Origin: Paramagnetospirillum magneticum AMB-1
GTDB taxonomy: Bacteria; Pseudomonadota; Alphaproteobacteria; Rhodospirillales; Magnetospirillaceae
Length of the DNA: 64,000 nucleotides
Assembly: GCF_000009985.1 (NCBI RefSeq)
Contig: NC_007626.1
Location: 434,001 to 498,000, forward strand
Reading direction: 5' to 3'
Shown here: positions 1-6,943 of the stretch, one piece after another
How the letters are laid out: every line of letters begins with the position of its first letter
How positions within the stretch are numbered: the first letter of the stretch is position 1
Notes under the pieces: generated by a model
What the model was told of the DNA's origin: nothing
The model's database searches: none
Seen by the model: only the letters and a program-made list of their open reading frames with translations
Translations under genes and position numbers: made by a program

Positions 1-33
1 ACCATTGTTTGCACCGGTGCCAGGAGATGTTGG

Positions 34-384
34 GTGGCGCAGGTTCATGTTCTGACCGGTCCGGAGCGACGGCGGCGCTGGAGTGCTGAGCAGAAGCGGG
101 CAATCGTGGCGGCGGCGTTCGCCCCCGGCGCGATCGTCGCGGAGGTGGCCCGACGGGCGGATGTGTGCGCCGGTCAGATCTACCGCTGGCGCCAGGATCT
201 GCGTGGGCATGCCCAGGAATTCGCCGAGGTAATGATGGTGCCGGTCGGGGATCAGTCGGCCGTGCGCTCGGGCTCGGATGCGGTAATCGAGGTGCGCTTG
301 GCGAGCGGCGCGGGCGTCCGCATTCCCGCGACGGCGACGCCGGGTTTGGCATCGGCGATCATCAAGGCGCTGGCCGGGCGATGA
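34..384 (+). CDS. tnpA: IS66 TnpA (OrfA) DNA-binding protein
   Basis: This 116-residue protein has the N-terminal helix-turn-helix typical of IS66 OrfA: an RRRRWS start, then a segment ending in GQIYRWRQDL around residues 45-58. It is predicted to bind the element ends as an accessory transposition factor. A GTG start at 34 is preceded by an AGGAGA-like ribosome site. The stop overlaps the tnpB start by 4 bp (ATGA), so the two genes are translationally coupled. Length and layout match the family. Confidence 0.85.
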   Translation: MAQVHVLTGPERRRRWSAEQKRAIVAAAFAPGAIVAEVARRADVCAGQIYRWRQDLRGHAQEFAEVMMVPVGDQSAVRSGSDAVIEVRLASGAGVRIPATATPGLASAIIKALAGR

Positions 385-728
385 TCCCGATCCCCAGTGG
401 GGTCCGGGTCTGGCTGGCGACCGGGCACACCGACATGCACCGGGGCTTCGACGGCCTGGCGCTGTTGGTGCAGGAGCGGTTGTCGCGCGACCCGCATTCC
501 GGCCACCTGTTCGTGTTTCGTGGTCGGCGCGGTGATCTGATCAAGGTGCTGTGGTGGGATGGACAGGGCCTGTGCCTGTTCGCCAAGCGGCTGGAGCGGG
601 GCCGCTTCCTGTGGCCGTCGCCGGCCGATGGGGCAGTGACCATCACCCCGGCCCAACTCGGCTACCTGCTGGAAGGGATTGATTGGCGGATGCCGCAGAA
701 AACCTGGCATCCGAGCGCCGCCGGCTGA
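381..728 (+). CDS. tnpB: IS66 TnpB (Orf2) accessory protein
   Basis: This 115-residue protein has the hallmarks of IS66 Orf2: TDMHRGFDGLALLVQ near the N-terminus, LFVFRGRRGDLIKVLWWDGQ in the middle and LEGIDWRMP near the end. It is required for IS66 transposition, but its biochemical role is unknown. The ATG at 381 overlaps the tnpA stop. The gene looks intact and full length. A closely similar tnpB lies at 3227-3574 on the other strand. Confidence 0.9.
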   Translation: MIPIPSGVRVWLATGHTDMHRGFDGLALLVQERLSRDPHSGHLFVFRGRRGDLIKVLWWDGQGLCLFAKRLERGRFLWPSPADGAVTITPAQLGYLLEGIDWRMPQKTWHPSAAG

Positions 729-772
729 GGAAATCGCTGTTCAAGAGCGCTGGATTTTGATTCACTTTCGGG

Positions 773-2361
773 GTGACCAATACCGCCGAAGCCCTTCCCC
801 GTGACCTTGCCGCCGCCCATGCGATGATCCTCGCCGAGCGGGCGGCGCGGCTGGCCGCCGAGTCGGATCGGCGGGTGTTGGACATCGAGATCGAGCGGCT
901 CAAGTTGGAGATCGCCCGGCTCCGGCGCGAGCGCTTCGGCCAGTCGGCCGAGCGCAGCACCCGCATCGAGCAGCTTGAACTGTCCTTGGAGGATCTGGAG
1001 GAGACCGCCGCCGCGGTCGAAGCCGCCGCCGAGACGGCTGAGGTGCAGGCCCATCCCCGCTCTAAGCCGGCGCGGCGCCTGTTGCCCGAGCATCTGCCCC
1101 GTGTCCGGGTGGTCGAGCCGTCACCGTCGGCGTGTCCCTGCTGCGGTGGCAAGCTGCACAAACTGGGCGAGGACATCACCGAGACGCTGGAGCGCATCCC
1201 GGCCAAGTGGCGGGTGATCCAGCATGTGCGGGAGAAATTCACCTGCCGGAGCTGCGAGGCGATCACCCAGCCGCCGGCGCCGTTCCATCCCATCGCGCGC
1301 GGCCGGGCCGGCGCCAATCTGCTGGCCGAGGTGGTGTTCGCGAAATTCGGCCTGCACCTGCCGCTACACCGCCAGAGCGCGAGCTTCGCCCGCGAGGGCG
1401 TCGAGATCGACGTCTCCACCCTGGCCGACTGGGTCGGCGCGGTGAGCGTGGCGCTGAAACCGCTGGTCGAGGCCATCGCTGACCATGCCCAGGCGGGCCC
1501 GCGCGTTCATGTGGACGACACGCCGGTGCCGGTGCTGGCGCCGCGCGCGCAGGCGCGCTCGGATCAAACAATGGCGGCGAAGCCGGATGGCAAGACGAAG
1601 ACCGGCCGATTATGGACCATGGTCCGTGATGACCGCCCGTTCGGCGGCAATGATCCGCCGGCCGCAGCCTATTTCTACTCGCCCGACCGCAGTGGCGAGC
1701 ATGCCGAAGGATTCCTTACCGGCTTCAGCGGCATCATGCAGGCCGACGCCTTCTCCGGCTTCGGGCGGCTGTACCAGCAGGGCGCCATCGTCGAGGCGGC
1801 GTGCTGGGCGCACGGACGACGGAAGTTCTTCGATCTGGCCCAGTTGAAGAAGGCCCCCATCGCCATCGAGGCGGTGAAGCGCATCGACGCCCTGTTCGCC
1901 ATCGAGCGCGACATCGCCGGCCTATCGCCCGAGGCGCGGCTGACTGCGCGGGCCGGGCTATCCCGACCGCTGGTGGACGATCTGGCGGTATGGCTGCACC
2001 AGAAGCGGGCCGGCCGGGCAAGTCGGATACCGCCAAGGCCATGGATTATCTGCTGAAGCGCTGGCCGGCCTTCACCCTGTTCCTCGAAGACGGCCGCGTC
2101 GATCTCTCCAACAATGCGGCGGAACGGGCCTTGCGCGGCATCGCCGTCGGCCGGCGCAACTGGACCTTCGCCGGCTCCGACGCCGGTGGCCGTCGCGCCG
2201 CCGCCATGTACACCCTGATCGAGACCGCCAAGCTCAACGGCGTCGATCCGCGCGCCTGGCTGGCCGATGTGCTGGCGCGTCTGCCCGGCCATTCCGCCCG
2301 GCGGATCGGCGACCTGCTGCCCTGGAACTGGAAAGGCGAAAGCCATGCCGAAGCTGCATGA
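773..2361 (+). pseudogene. tnpC: IS66 TnpC transposase, frameshifted
   Basis: This encodes the DDE transposase of the IS66 element. The first frame (773-2056, GTG start) holds the coiled-coil N-terminus, the zinc-binding CxxC pairs (CPCCGGKL, CRSCEA) and the catalytic core with HVDDTPVPVL and CWAHGRRKF. Near position 2013 homology jumps to the +1 frame, which continues with KSDTAKAMDYLLKRWPAF, the NNAAERALR motif and the usual IS66 C-terminus, ending at 2361. A single-base indel in this area would explain it. No programmed frameshift is expected in IS66 tnpC, so I call it broken. Confidence 0.85.
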
Positions 2362-2650
2362 CCTGGAGGCGGATATGGAGGCGCTCGACGAATTCCTGAT
2401 GTCGGATCAGTCCCCGCCAGACTGTATGATGTTGTGCGATCTTGACGGCTTTCTGACCGGCATCGCCATCGGGCCGGACCTGATCATGCCCAGTGAATGG
2501 CTGCCGGTCATCTGGGGCGGCGAGGAACCGGTGTTCGACGATGCCGCCCAGGCTCAGGCCATCATCGGCATCATCATGACGCGATACAATGAGATCATCG
2601 GCCAGATCGCCGATGGAGCCGTCGCTCCCATCATCATGGAAACACCGGGT
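2344..2650 (+). pseudogene. UPF0149 (YecA/YgfB-like) protein, C-terminally truncated IS66 passenger
   Basis: The reading frame starts at ATG 2344, overlapping the tnpC end, and matches the N-terminal domain of UPF0149 proteins: LDGFLTGIAIGPDLIMPSEW, then a YNEIIGQIADG segment and PIIMETP. UPF0149 genes often accompany IS66 elements as passengers, and the full protein normally ends in a SEC-C metal-binding motif. Here family similarity stops at about 2650, where the frame runs into the opposite-strand IS66 tnpC. The C-terminal half is therefore lost. The true joint is known only to within about 15 bp. Confidence 0.7.
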
Positions 2651-3139
2651 GCCCTCGCAGGCTCGGCAGGAATAGGCGGGCCGGATGTGGCGGATCACCT
2701 GAAAGCGGCCGGGGACGTAATCGAGGATCTCGGTGACGTCTTCGCCGACCTTGCGCATCGCTCCGCCGCAGGACGGGCAGGTACAGGCGCTGTCGTGGAC
2801 CACCTCGGTGCGCGGCAGGTGTGACGGCAGCGGCCGCCGGGCACGATTGCGCTTCGGCGCGGGGCCGTCGCTCGCACCTTCCTCGGCTTGCGCCAAGACG
2901 TCGGCGGCACTCGATTCGACATCCTCCAGCATCAGCTCCAACTGATCGGCGGCGCGGCTGATTTTCTCCGACGAGCGGCCGAACTGCATCCGGCGCAAAC
3001 GGGCCAGCTCGATCCGCAGCTTCTCCACCTCCAGCGTCTTGCTCATCAGGCCGGCCTGGGCGGCGGCCAACGCATCCGCCTGGGTGGCGATGATGGCCTG
3101 TAGCGCGACGATATCGGTGGGCAGGGCGTCTGGAACCAT
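2650..3139 (-). pseudogene. tnpC: IS66 TnpC N-terminal fragment
   Basis: From ATG 3139 this fragment has the IS66 TnpC N-terminus: a leucine-rich coiled coil with LRRMQFGRSSEK, a CTCPSCGGAMRKVGEDV zinc segment and a second CRACEG motif. After that second cysteine pair the frame enters unrelated DNA that belongs to the plus-strand passenger gene. The catalytic domain is absent, so the fragment cannot encode a working transposase. Confidence 0.8.
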
Positions 3140-3226
3140 GCCGTCGATTCTACCGTCAGAAGCAGATTCCGACCAGCGCCAGCCCCTCATTTTGTGAGGA
3201 TTCCCGCCGGGTGTGGCGGGAATGAC

Positions 3227-3574
3227 TCACCCCGCCGATTGCGGCTTCCAGGTGCGGATCGGCATCCTCCAGTCGATCCCCTCCAGCAGCATGCCGAGTT
3301 GCGCCGGAGTCAGCCCGACGATGCCGTCCGCCGGCGACGGCCAGACGAAGCCGCCCTTCTCCAGGCGCTTGGAAAATAGGCAAAGACCTTGGCCGTCCCA
3401 CCACAGCACCTTGATCAGATCGCCCCGCCGCCCCCGGAACACGAAGACCTGGCCGCCGAAGGGATCGCGAGACAGCTTCGCCTGCACCAGCATAGCCAGC
3501 CCGTCAAAACCTTTGCGCATGTCAGTGTGCCCGGCAGCCAACCACACCCGCGTCGATGTCGGCGGCACGATCAT
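3227..3574 (-). CDS. tnpB: IS66 TnpB (Orf2) accessory protein
   Basis: This intact 115-residue IS66 Orf2 contains TDMRKGFDGLAMLVQ, VFVFRGRRGDLIKVLWWDGQ and LEGIDWRMP. It overlaps the upstream tnpA stop by 4 bp. It is similar throughout to the copy at 381-728 but clearly divergent, so the two IS66 elements are related rather than recent duplicates. Confidence 0.9.
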   Translation of the reverse strand: MIVPPTSTRVWLAAGHTDMRKGFDGLAMLVQAKLSRDPFGGQVFVFRGRRGDLIKVLWWDGQGLCLFSKRLEKGGFVWPSPADGIVGLTPAQLGMLLEGIDWRMPIRTWKPQSAG

Positions 3575-3921
3575 CCCAGCGCCGCCAGTACCCGGCGTAA
3601 CGGCTCGGTCGCCACCTCCGGCCCCACCCGGATCATCACGCCAGTGGGCAGCACGATTTCGATCCGCCCGCTATCGTCCGGCACCACAGCCGGGGGCTCC
3701 GAAACCGCGATCGCCAGAAAACCACCATCAGCGATCCCAGTAGCGGCCGCCAGCAACTCCCGCCGCCAAGTGAACAACTGCTGTGGCGCGATCCCATGGC
3801 GCCGGGCCACGCTGGACACTGTCCGGTCCGGCATCGCCGACTCCGCCACCATCTGCTGCTTGTCCGCCGCACTCCAACGCCGACGGCGCTGAACCGACGT
3901 GATCACCTCGACCTGGGTCAT
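3571..3921 (-). CDS. tnpA: IS66 TnpA (OrfA) DNA-binding protein
   Basis: This IS66 OrfA has an N-terminal helix-turn-helix (RRRRWSAADKQQMV, then RRHGIAPQQLFTWRREL) and the usual variable C-terminus. I choose ATG 3921 because the family typically starts a few residues before the RRRRW segment. An in-frame start at 3957 would add 12 residues. The stop overlaps the tnpB start. Confidence 0.85.
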   Translation of the reverse strand: MTQVEVITSVQRRRRWSAADKQQMVAESAMPDRTVSSVARRHGIAPQQLFTWRRELLAAATGIADGGFLAIAVSEPPAVVPDDSGRIEIVLPTGVMIRVGPEVATEPLRRVLAALG

Positions 3922-4029
3922 CGTGCCACGCATTAAAGTCACCATAATGCTTGGCACTTGGCCTCAACTCGCCCCGCCGCACAAGGCAGCCGTCAGAGGA
4001 CGGTTACGTCGCGGACGACCACTGAAAGA

Positions 4030-4207
4030 CCGAAGCGCCGATCCAAACCGGCTGGACGCGTCCATGATCTCGGAGATGAAGGGCCTTGAGGACGAGAACC
4101 GGAGGACGACGACAAGGCAGCCGTCTGAGGACGCTTACGCAAACCGTGCAATCGCTCTTTCTCATCTTTCACTCATTCCATTTGCTCCGCGCCCGATGAG
4201 GCGAAGC
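4030..4207 (+). other. Possible IS3 orfA remnant and unassigned DNA
   Basis: Around 4060-4106 the plus strand reads MISEMKGLEDENRR, which resembles the end of an IS3-family OrfA (MKRLRELEDENRRLK type). No downstream orfB is present. The rest of the stretch between the IS66 copy and the mamL-like gene holds nothing I recognise. Confidence 0.3.
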
Positions 4208-4502
4208 TCAACGCTTGATGACCATGCTTTTTCCAGGTGCCTTGAGCTTTCGCTGCCTGAAGACATTCATCAGAACCGAAACGATGCCGGTGGCAAAACC
4301 GAGAAAAAACGTAATGCCAAGGATTACGAAATGTGGCGCAATCATCGCCAATGGGCTCAAACGGGTTTCTACCATGTGCGCGTTGGACGAGGCTAACAGC
4401 ACGATCAACCCGCCAATTACTAGAAATCCAACTAGGGCTTGTTGAGATTCAGGATTCACAAGATGGACGAAACGTGATTCAAGCTCCTTGAAGGAGTTTG
4501 TC

Positions 4503-4871
4503 ATGGTTCGATTGTGTTTGACGGATACTCAATGGGCAAAGATGGAACCGCATTGTCTGGGTAAGCCGACCGATCCGGGTCGCACCGGGGCAGATGGACG
4601 GCTGTTTCTTGAGGCGGTACTTTGGATTGCGCGGACGAGCAGCCCCTGGCGAGATTTGCCCCCTGTTTTCGGCAAGTGGAACACGGTATTCAAGCGCTAT
4701 CGGGACTGGGTAAAGGCCGATATCTTCAAGAAGATTTTTGATGCGGTGTCGGATGACCCCGACATGGAATACGCCATGGTCGATGCCACGATTGTAAAAG
4801 TCCACCGTCACGGTCAGGGCGCAAAAGGGGGACTCAGAATCAGGCCATCGGCAAGTCCAAAGGTGGCATGA
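4503..4871 (+). CDS. IS5-family transposase OrfA
   Basis: This is the N-terminal half of an IS5/IS427-group transposase. It contains LCLTDTQWAKMEPHCLGK, the DUF4096-like segment with FLEAVLWIARTSSPWRDLP and FGKWNTVFKRYRDW, then the first catalytic aspartate region YAMVDATIVKVHRHGQGAKGG. It ends at TGA 4871, which overlaps the ATG (4868) of orfB. In this group OrfA and OrfB are normally joined by a frameshift. Confidence 0.85.
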   Translation: MVRLCLTDTQWAKMEPHCLGKPTDPGRTGADGRLFLEAVLWIARTSSPWRDLPPVFGKWNTVFKRYRDWVKADIFKKIFDAVSDDPDMEYAMVDATIVKVHRHGQGAKGGLRIRPSASPKVA

Positions 4872-5703
4872 CAACCAAGATTCTGGCCCTGACCGACGCC
4901 TTGGGCAATCTGGTTCGCTTCGTTTTGCTCCCAGGCCAGCGTTATACCAAGTCCCGGTAGTCAGCGCCTATGGGCCCATTCGCGGAGCCCGATGGACATG
5001 ATGGTCCAGGGCTGATCGATCAGCTTGTTCCAGGCATGGCAGCAATGGTCGACGATATCTTCGTAGGATTGGAAGATCCGGTTCGACAGCCAGTTATCGC
5101 GCATGAACTGCCAGATGTTTTCGACCGGGTTCAACTCTGGGCATTTTGGCGGCAAGGGCAGCAAGCAGGGTGATGTTGTCGGGGACCGTCAGCTCGGCGG
5201 AGAGATGCCATCCTGCCTGATCCACCAGGAGCACGGCATGGGCGCCCGGTGCGACGGCGCGCGAGACTTCCTCCAGATGCAGGACCATAGCGGCTGTGTT
5301 GCAAAGCGGCAGGACCAGACCGGCCCCCTTTCCCAAAGCCGGGCAGATTGCGCCGAACAGATAGACCGACTTGGTTCTCTGATCCTTGGGAGCCGACCTG
5401 CCGATCAAGTACGCCCTCGGCCGCATCGCCAATCAACGCAATGCCGTCAGGGCCCGCCTCGCCAAGAAGAAGGAAGGGCAATCCGGCTGACCAAAATCAG
5501 CCCGCGCCCGCGGTCTTCACCGGACGGATACACGAAAGGCGCCTCTCGACATTGATCTCGAAATGTACAAGTGGCGGCATCTCATCGAGAATTTCTTCTG
5601 CAAACTCAAAGAGTTTAAGCGTATCGCCATGCGCGCGGACAAAACAGACCAGAGCTTCGCGGCCATGATCTATCTCGCCGCAGCCGTCATCAATTCCAGA
5701 TGA
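4868..5703 (+). pseudogene. IS5-family transposase OrfB, split by an IS630 fragment
   Basis: The N-terminal part (4868 to about 4955) reads MTTKILALTDALGNLVRFVL and then LPGQRYTK. The C-terminal part resumes by about 5535 with APLDIDLEMYKWRHLIENFF and continues to KEFKRIAMRADKTDQSF and a stop at 5703. The middle, including the second catalytic aspartate, is replaced by foreign DNA of IS630 type. The protein cannot be functional. Confidence 0.8.
4955..5400 (-). pseudogene. IS630-family transposase, 3' fragment (frameshifted)
   Basis: Reading the minus strand, one frame (from about 5400) gives SAPKDQRTKSVYLFGAICPA and AVLLVDQAGWHLSAELTVPD. Homology then shifts frame near 5160 and continues LPLPPKCPELNPVENIWQFM to a stop at 4961 (LREWAHRR). 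This is the C-terminal catalytic half of an IS630/Tc1-type DDE transposase. The N-terminal half is missing. It sits inside the IS5-family orfB. Confidence 0.8.
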
Positions 5704-5810
5704 ATCTCAACAAGCCCTAGATTTAGCATGCCTATGTCCTAGAGAAGTGGCACCTCAACGGTCGTGAGATTTTGAACGAGTACAGAACGTTGCGATGAGC
5801 ATGCAAATCA

Positions 5811-6929
5811 TCAATAATCATCAATTGCGCTGCAACGACGACGCCGGAATCTGGACAAACTGGCAAGCTTTCCCTTGATGGAATGCATCACTAGGCGGCC
5901 TTTGTCCGAGATTATGCCGCTAAAATTTTCACGATTACTAACTAAGTCACCAGTTACATGCGCAGCCGATTTGGCTAAATTGAAAACACCGGCGTAAAAA
6001 CTCTCGACGGGAACTTCTTTAATACTGACACATGGGGGGGCAGCCAGGGTCTCCTCACTTGTAATTTGGATTACTGAGGACTTATGCCCATAGTACAATG
6101 CTGACGGTGGCAAAGAGCTTTCTACAGCCTCAATTGCCATTTCGGTTCTCGAGTCAGCAACCAAGAGCTTATCCAAAAATTCCATTTCAGAGCCAGGCTT
6201 AACCCAATCGGGTATCTGAACCAGCCCGACGCTCCCTTCAATCTTGATTGCCTCAAGGCCATGAGGCGGTTCTGAATCAGAGGGGCTCGCAGGGTTGGTC
6301 TCGGCATCAATGGGGGCTATATCTACTTTCTGTGAGATCGCAACCTCTTCATTGAGCGGGTCTCTCTCATGCGTGGGCAGAGAAATTCCCATTAGCTCTG
6401 CTACGGCTGGTTCAGGTTGTGGCTTCCCCCCGCTATCGGCAACTAAATTGGCTAGCTTAGGCAGATCGCCTTCATCTAGGTCATCAACAGAGTGGATCTC
6501 TGCGGCAGCCATCATGCTGTTGGAGGAACCTAGTATTTCAGGGGGGGGCGCATCGTTCACCTCACTGGTAACAGCAGCCAGTAGAGATGAAAGTGGGCTA
6601 ATTAGGGGCAAAGCAGACTCTGGTTGGGACGCTAAGCTGACGTCACTCTCATGGGGAGTCTTAACCTCAATGAATGTGCTTTCTTCGCGGATTGGCTGGG
6701 AGACGGCGGTCGGCTGGATAAGCGGTAACCAGGGCGTTCCCTCATTGGCAGCTAATGCGGTATCAGAAGACCATGGAGATGCTTCCAGCAACGCTTTCCA
6801 TTTATCACTCTCTGGAGTTTGAGCGCCTTGCCCCACAGACTCTGGCACTTCATGCGTGGGCAATGTATCGCTCAAACTCTTGGGGTGCGGGACAGTCTTT
6901 CTTGACGTTTTTCGATTTTTGGCAGTCAT
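5811..6929 (-). CDS. mamJ: MamJ-like acidic magnetosome protein
   Basis: This 372-residue protein lies directly downstream of the mamE-like gene, as mamJ does in the mamAB operon. The N-terminus MTAKNRKTSRK and the following KWKALLEASPWSSDTA resemble the MamJ start. The centre is rich in Asp, Glu, Pro and Ser, and the C-terminus is basic (KGRLVMHSIKGKL, then RFRRRRCSAIDDY). MamJ links magnetosomes to the MamK filament in related species. I choose ATG 6929 over an upstream start because it matches the family N-terminus and leaves 14 bp after mamE. The acidic centre lacks long perfect repeats and diverges from typical MamJ, so the filament-tethering function is not certain. Confidence 0.8.
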   Translation of the reverse strand: MTAKNRKTSRKTVPHPKSLSDTLPTHEVPESVGQGAQTPESDKWKALLEASPWSSDTALAANEGTPWLPLIQPTAVSQPIREESTFIEVKTPHESDVSLASQPESALPLISPLSSLLAAVTSEVNDAPPPEILGSSNSMMAAAEIHSVDDLDEGDLPKLANLVADSGGKPQPEPAVAELMGISLPTHERDPLNEEVAISQKVDIAPIDAETNPASPSDSEPPHGLEAIKIEGSVGLVQIPDWVKPGSEMEFLDKLLVADSRTEMAIEAVESSLPPSALYYGHKSSVIQITSEETLAAPPCVSIKEVPVESFYAGVFNLAKSAAHVTGDLVSNRENFSGIISDKGRLVMHSIKGKLASLSRFRRRRCSAIDDY

Positions 6930-6943
6930 TTCCAACATCGTCC

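Larger units (their letters stand above)
1..2361 (+). mobile_element. IS66-family element, left copy (5' edge at or beyond window start)
   Basis: Three consecutive plus-strand genes have the standard IS66 order tnpA, tnpB, tnpC, with a short UPF0149 gene directly behind them. tnpC carries a frameshift, so this copy is probably inactive. The terminal inverted repeats could not be identified. A second, oppositely oriented IS66 copy begins inside the passenger gene, so the two elements form a head-to-head chimera. Confidence 0.85.
2650..3960 (-). mobile_element. IS66-family element, right copy, truncated in tnpC
   Basis: On the minus strand this copy has tnpA, tnpB and the first roughly 165 codons of tnpC, followed by an abrupt loss of homology at about 2650. 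It is related to the left copy but not identical in sequence. The outer boundary near 3960 is inferred from the start of tnpA; terminal repeats were not resolved. Confidence 0.75.
4432..5720. mobile_element. IS5-family element (with nested IS630 fragment) flanked by CTAG target duplications
   Basis: Inverted repeats GGCTTGTTGAGATTCA (from 4436) and TGAATCTCAACAAGCC (to 5716) bound the element. CTAG is present on both sides (4432-4435 and 5717-5720), fitting the YTAR target duplication of IS5-type elements. Inside are an orfA/orfB transposase pair and an inverted IS630 fragment that splits orfB. The perfect target duplication means this insertion is probably recent, although the element itself is already broken. 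Confidence 0.85.
4208..5729 (-). pseudogene. mamL: mamL-like magnetosome gene interrupted by an IS5-family element
   Basis: The 3' part (4208-4435) encodes FLVIGGLIVLLASSNAHMVE, a second membrane segment ITFFLGFATGIV and a basic tail ending APGKSMVIKR. This matches my recollection of MamL, a small two-helix membrane protein needed for magnetosome membrane formation. The IS5-family element lies after codon 4. Deleting it and one CTAG duplication joins ATG CTA AAT (5729-5721) to CTA GTT GGA and gives an uninterrupted 78-codon gene, the length expected for MamL. An AGGA lies about 8 nt before that ATG. At present the frame can only be entered from inside the element (ATG 4504), which would replace the native N-terminus with about 23 foreign residues. 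Confidence 0.85.

Noticed and set aside
5730..5810. Possible mamK remnant between mamJ-like and mamL-like
   Set aside because: Only about 80 bp are present and no actin-like motif is readable in any frame.
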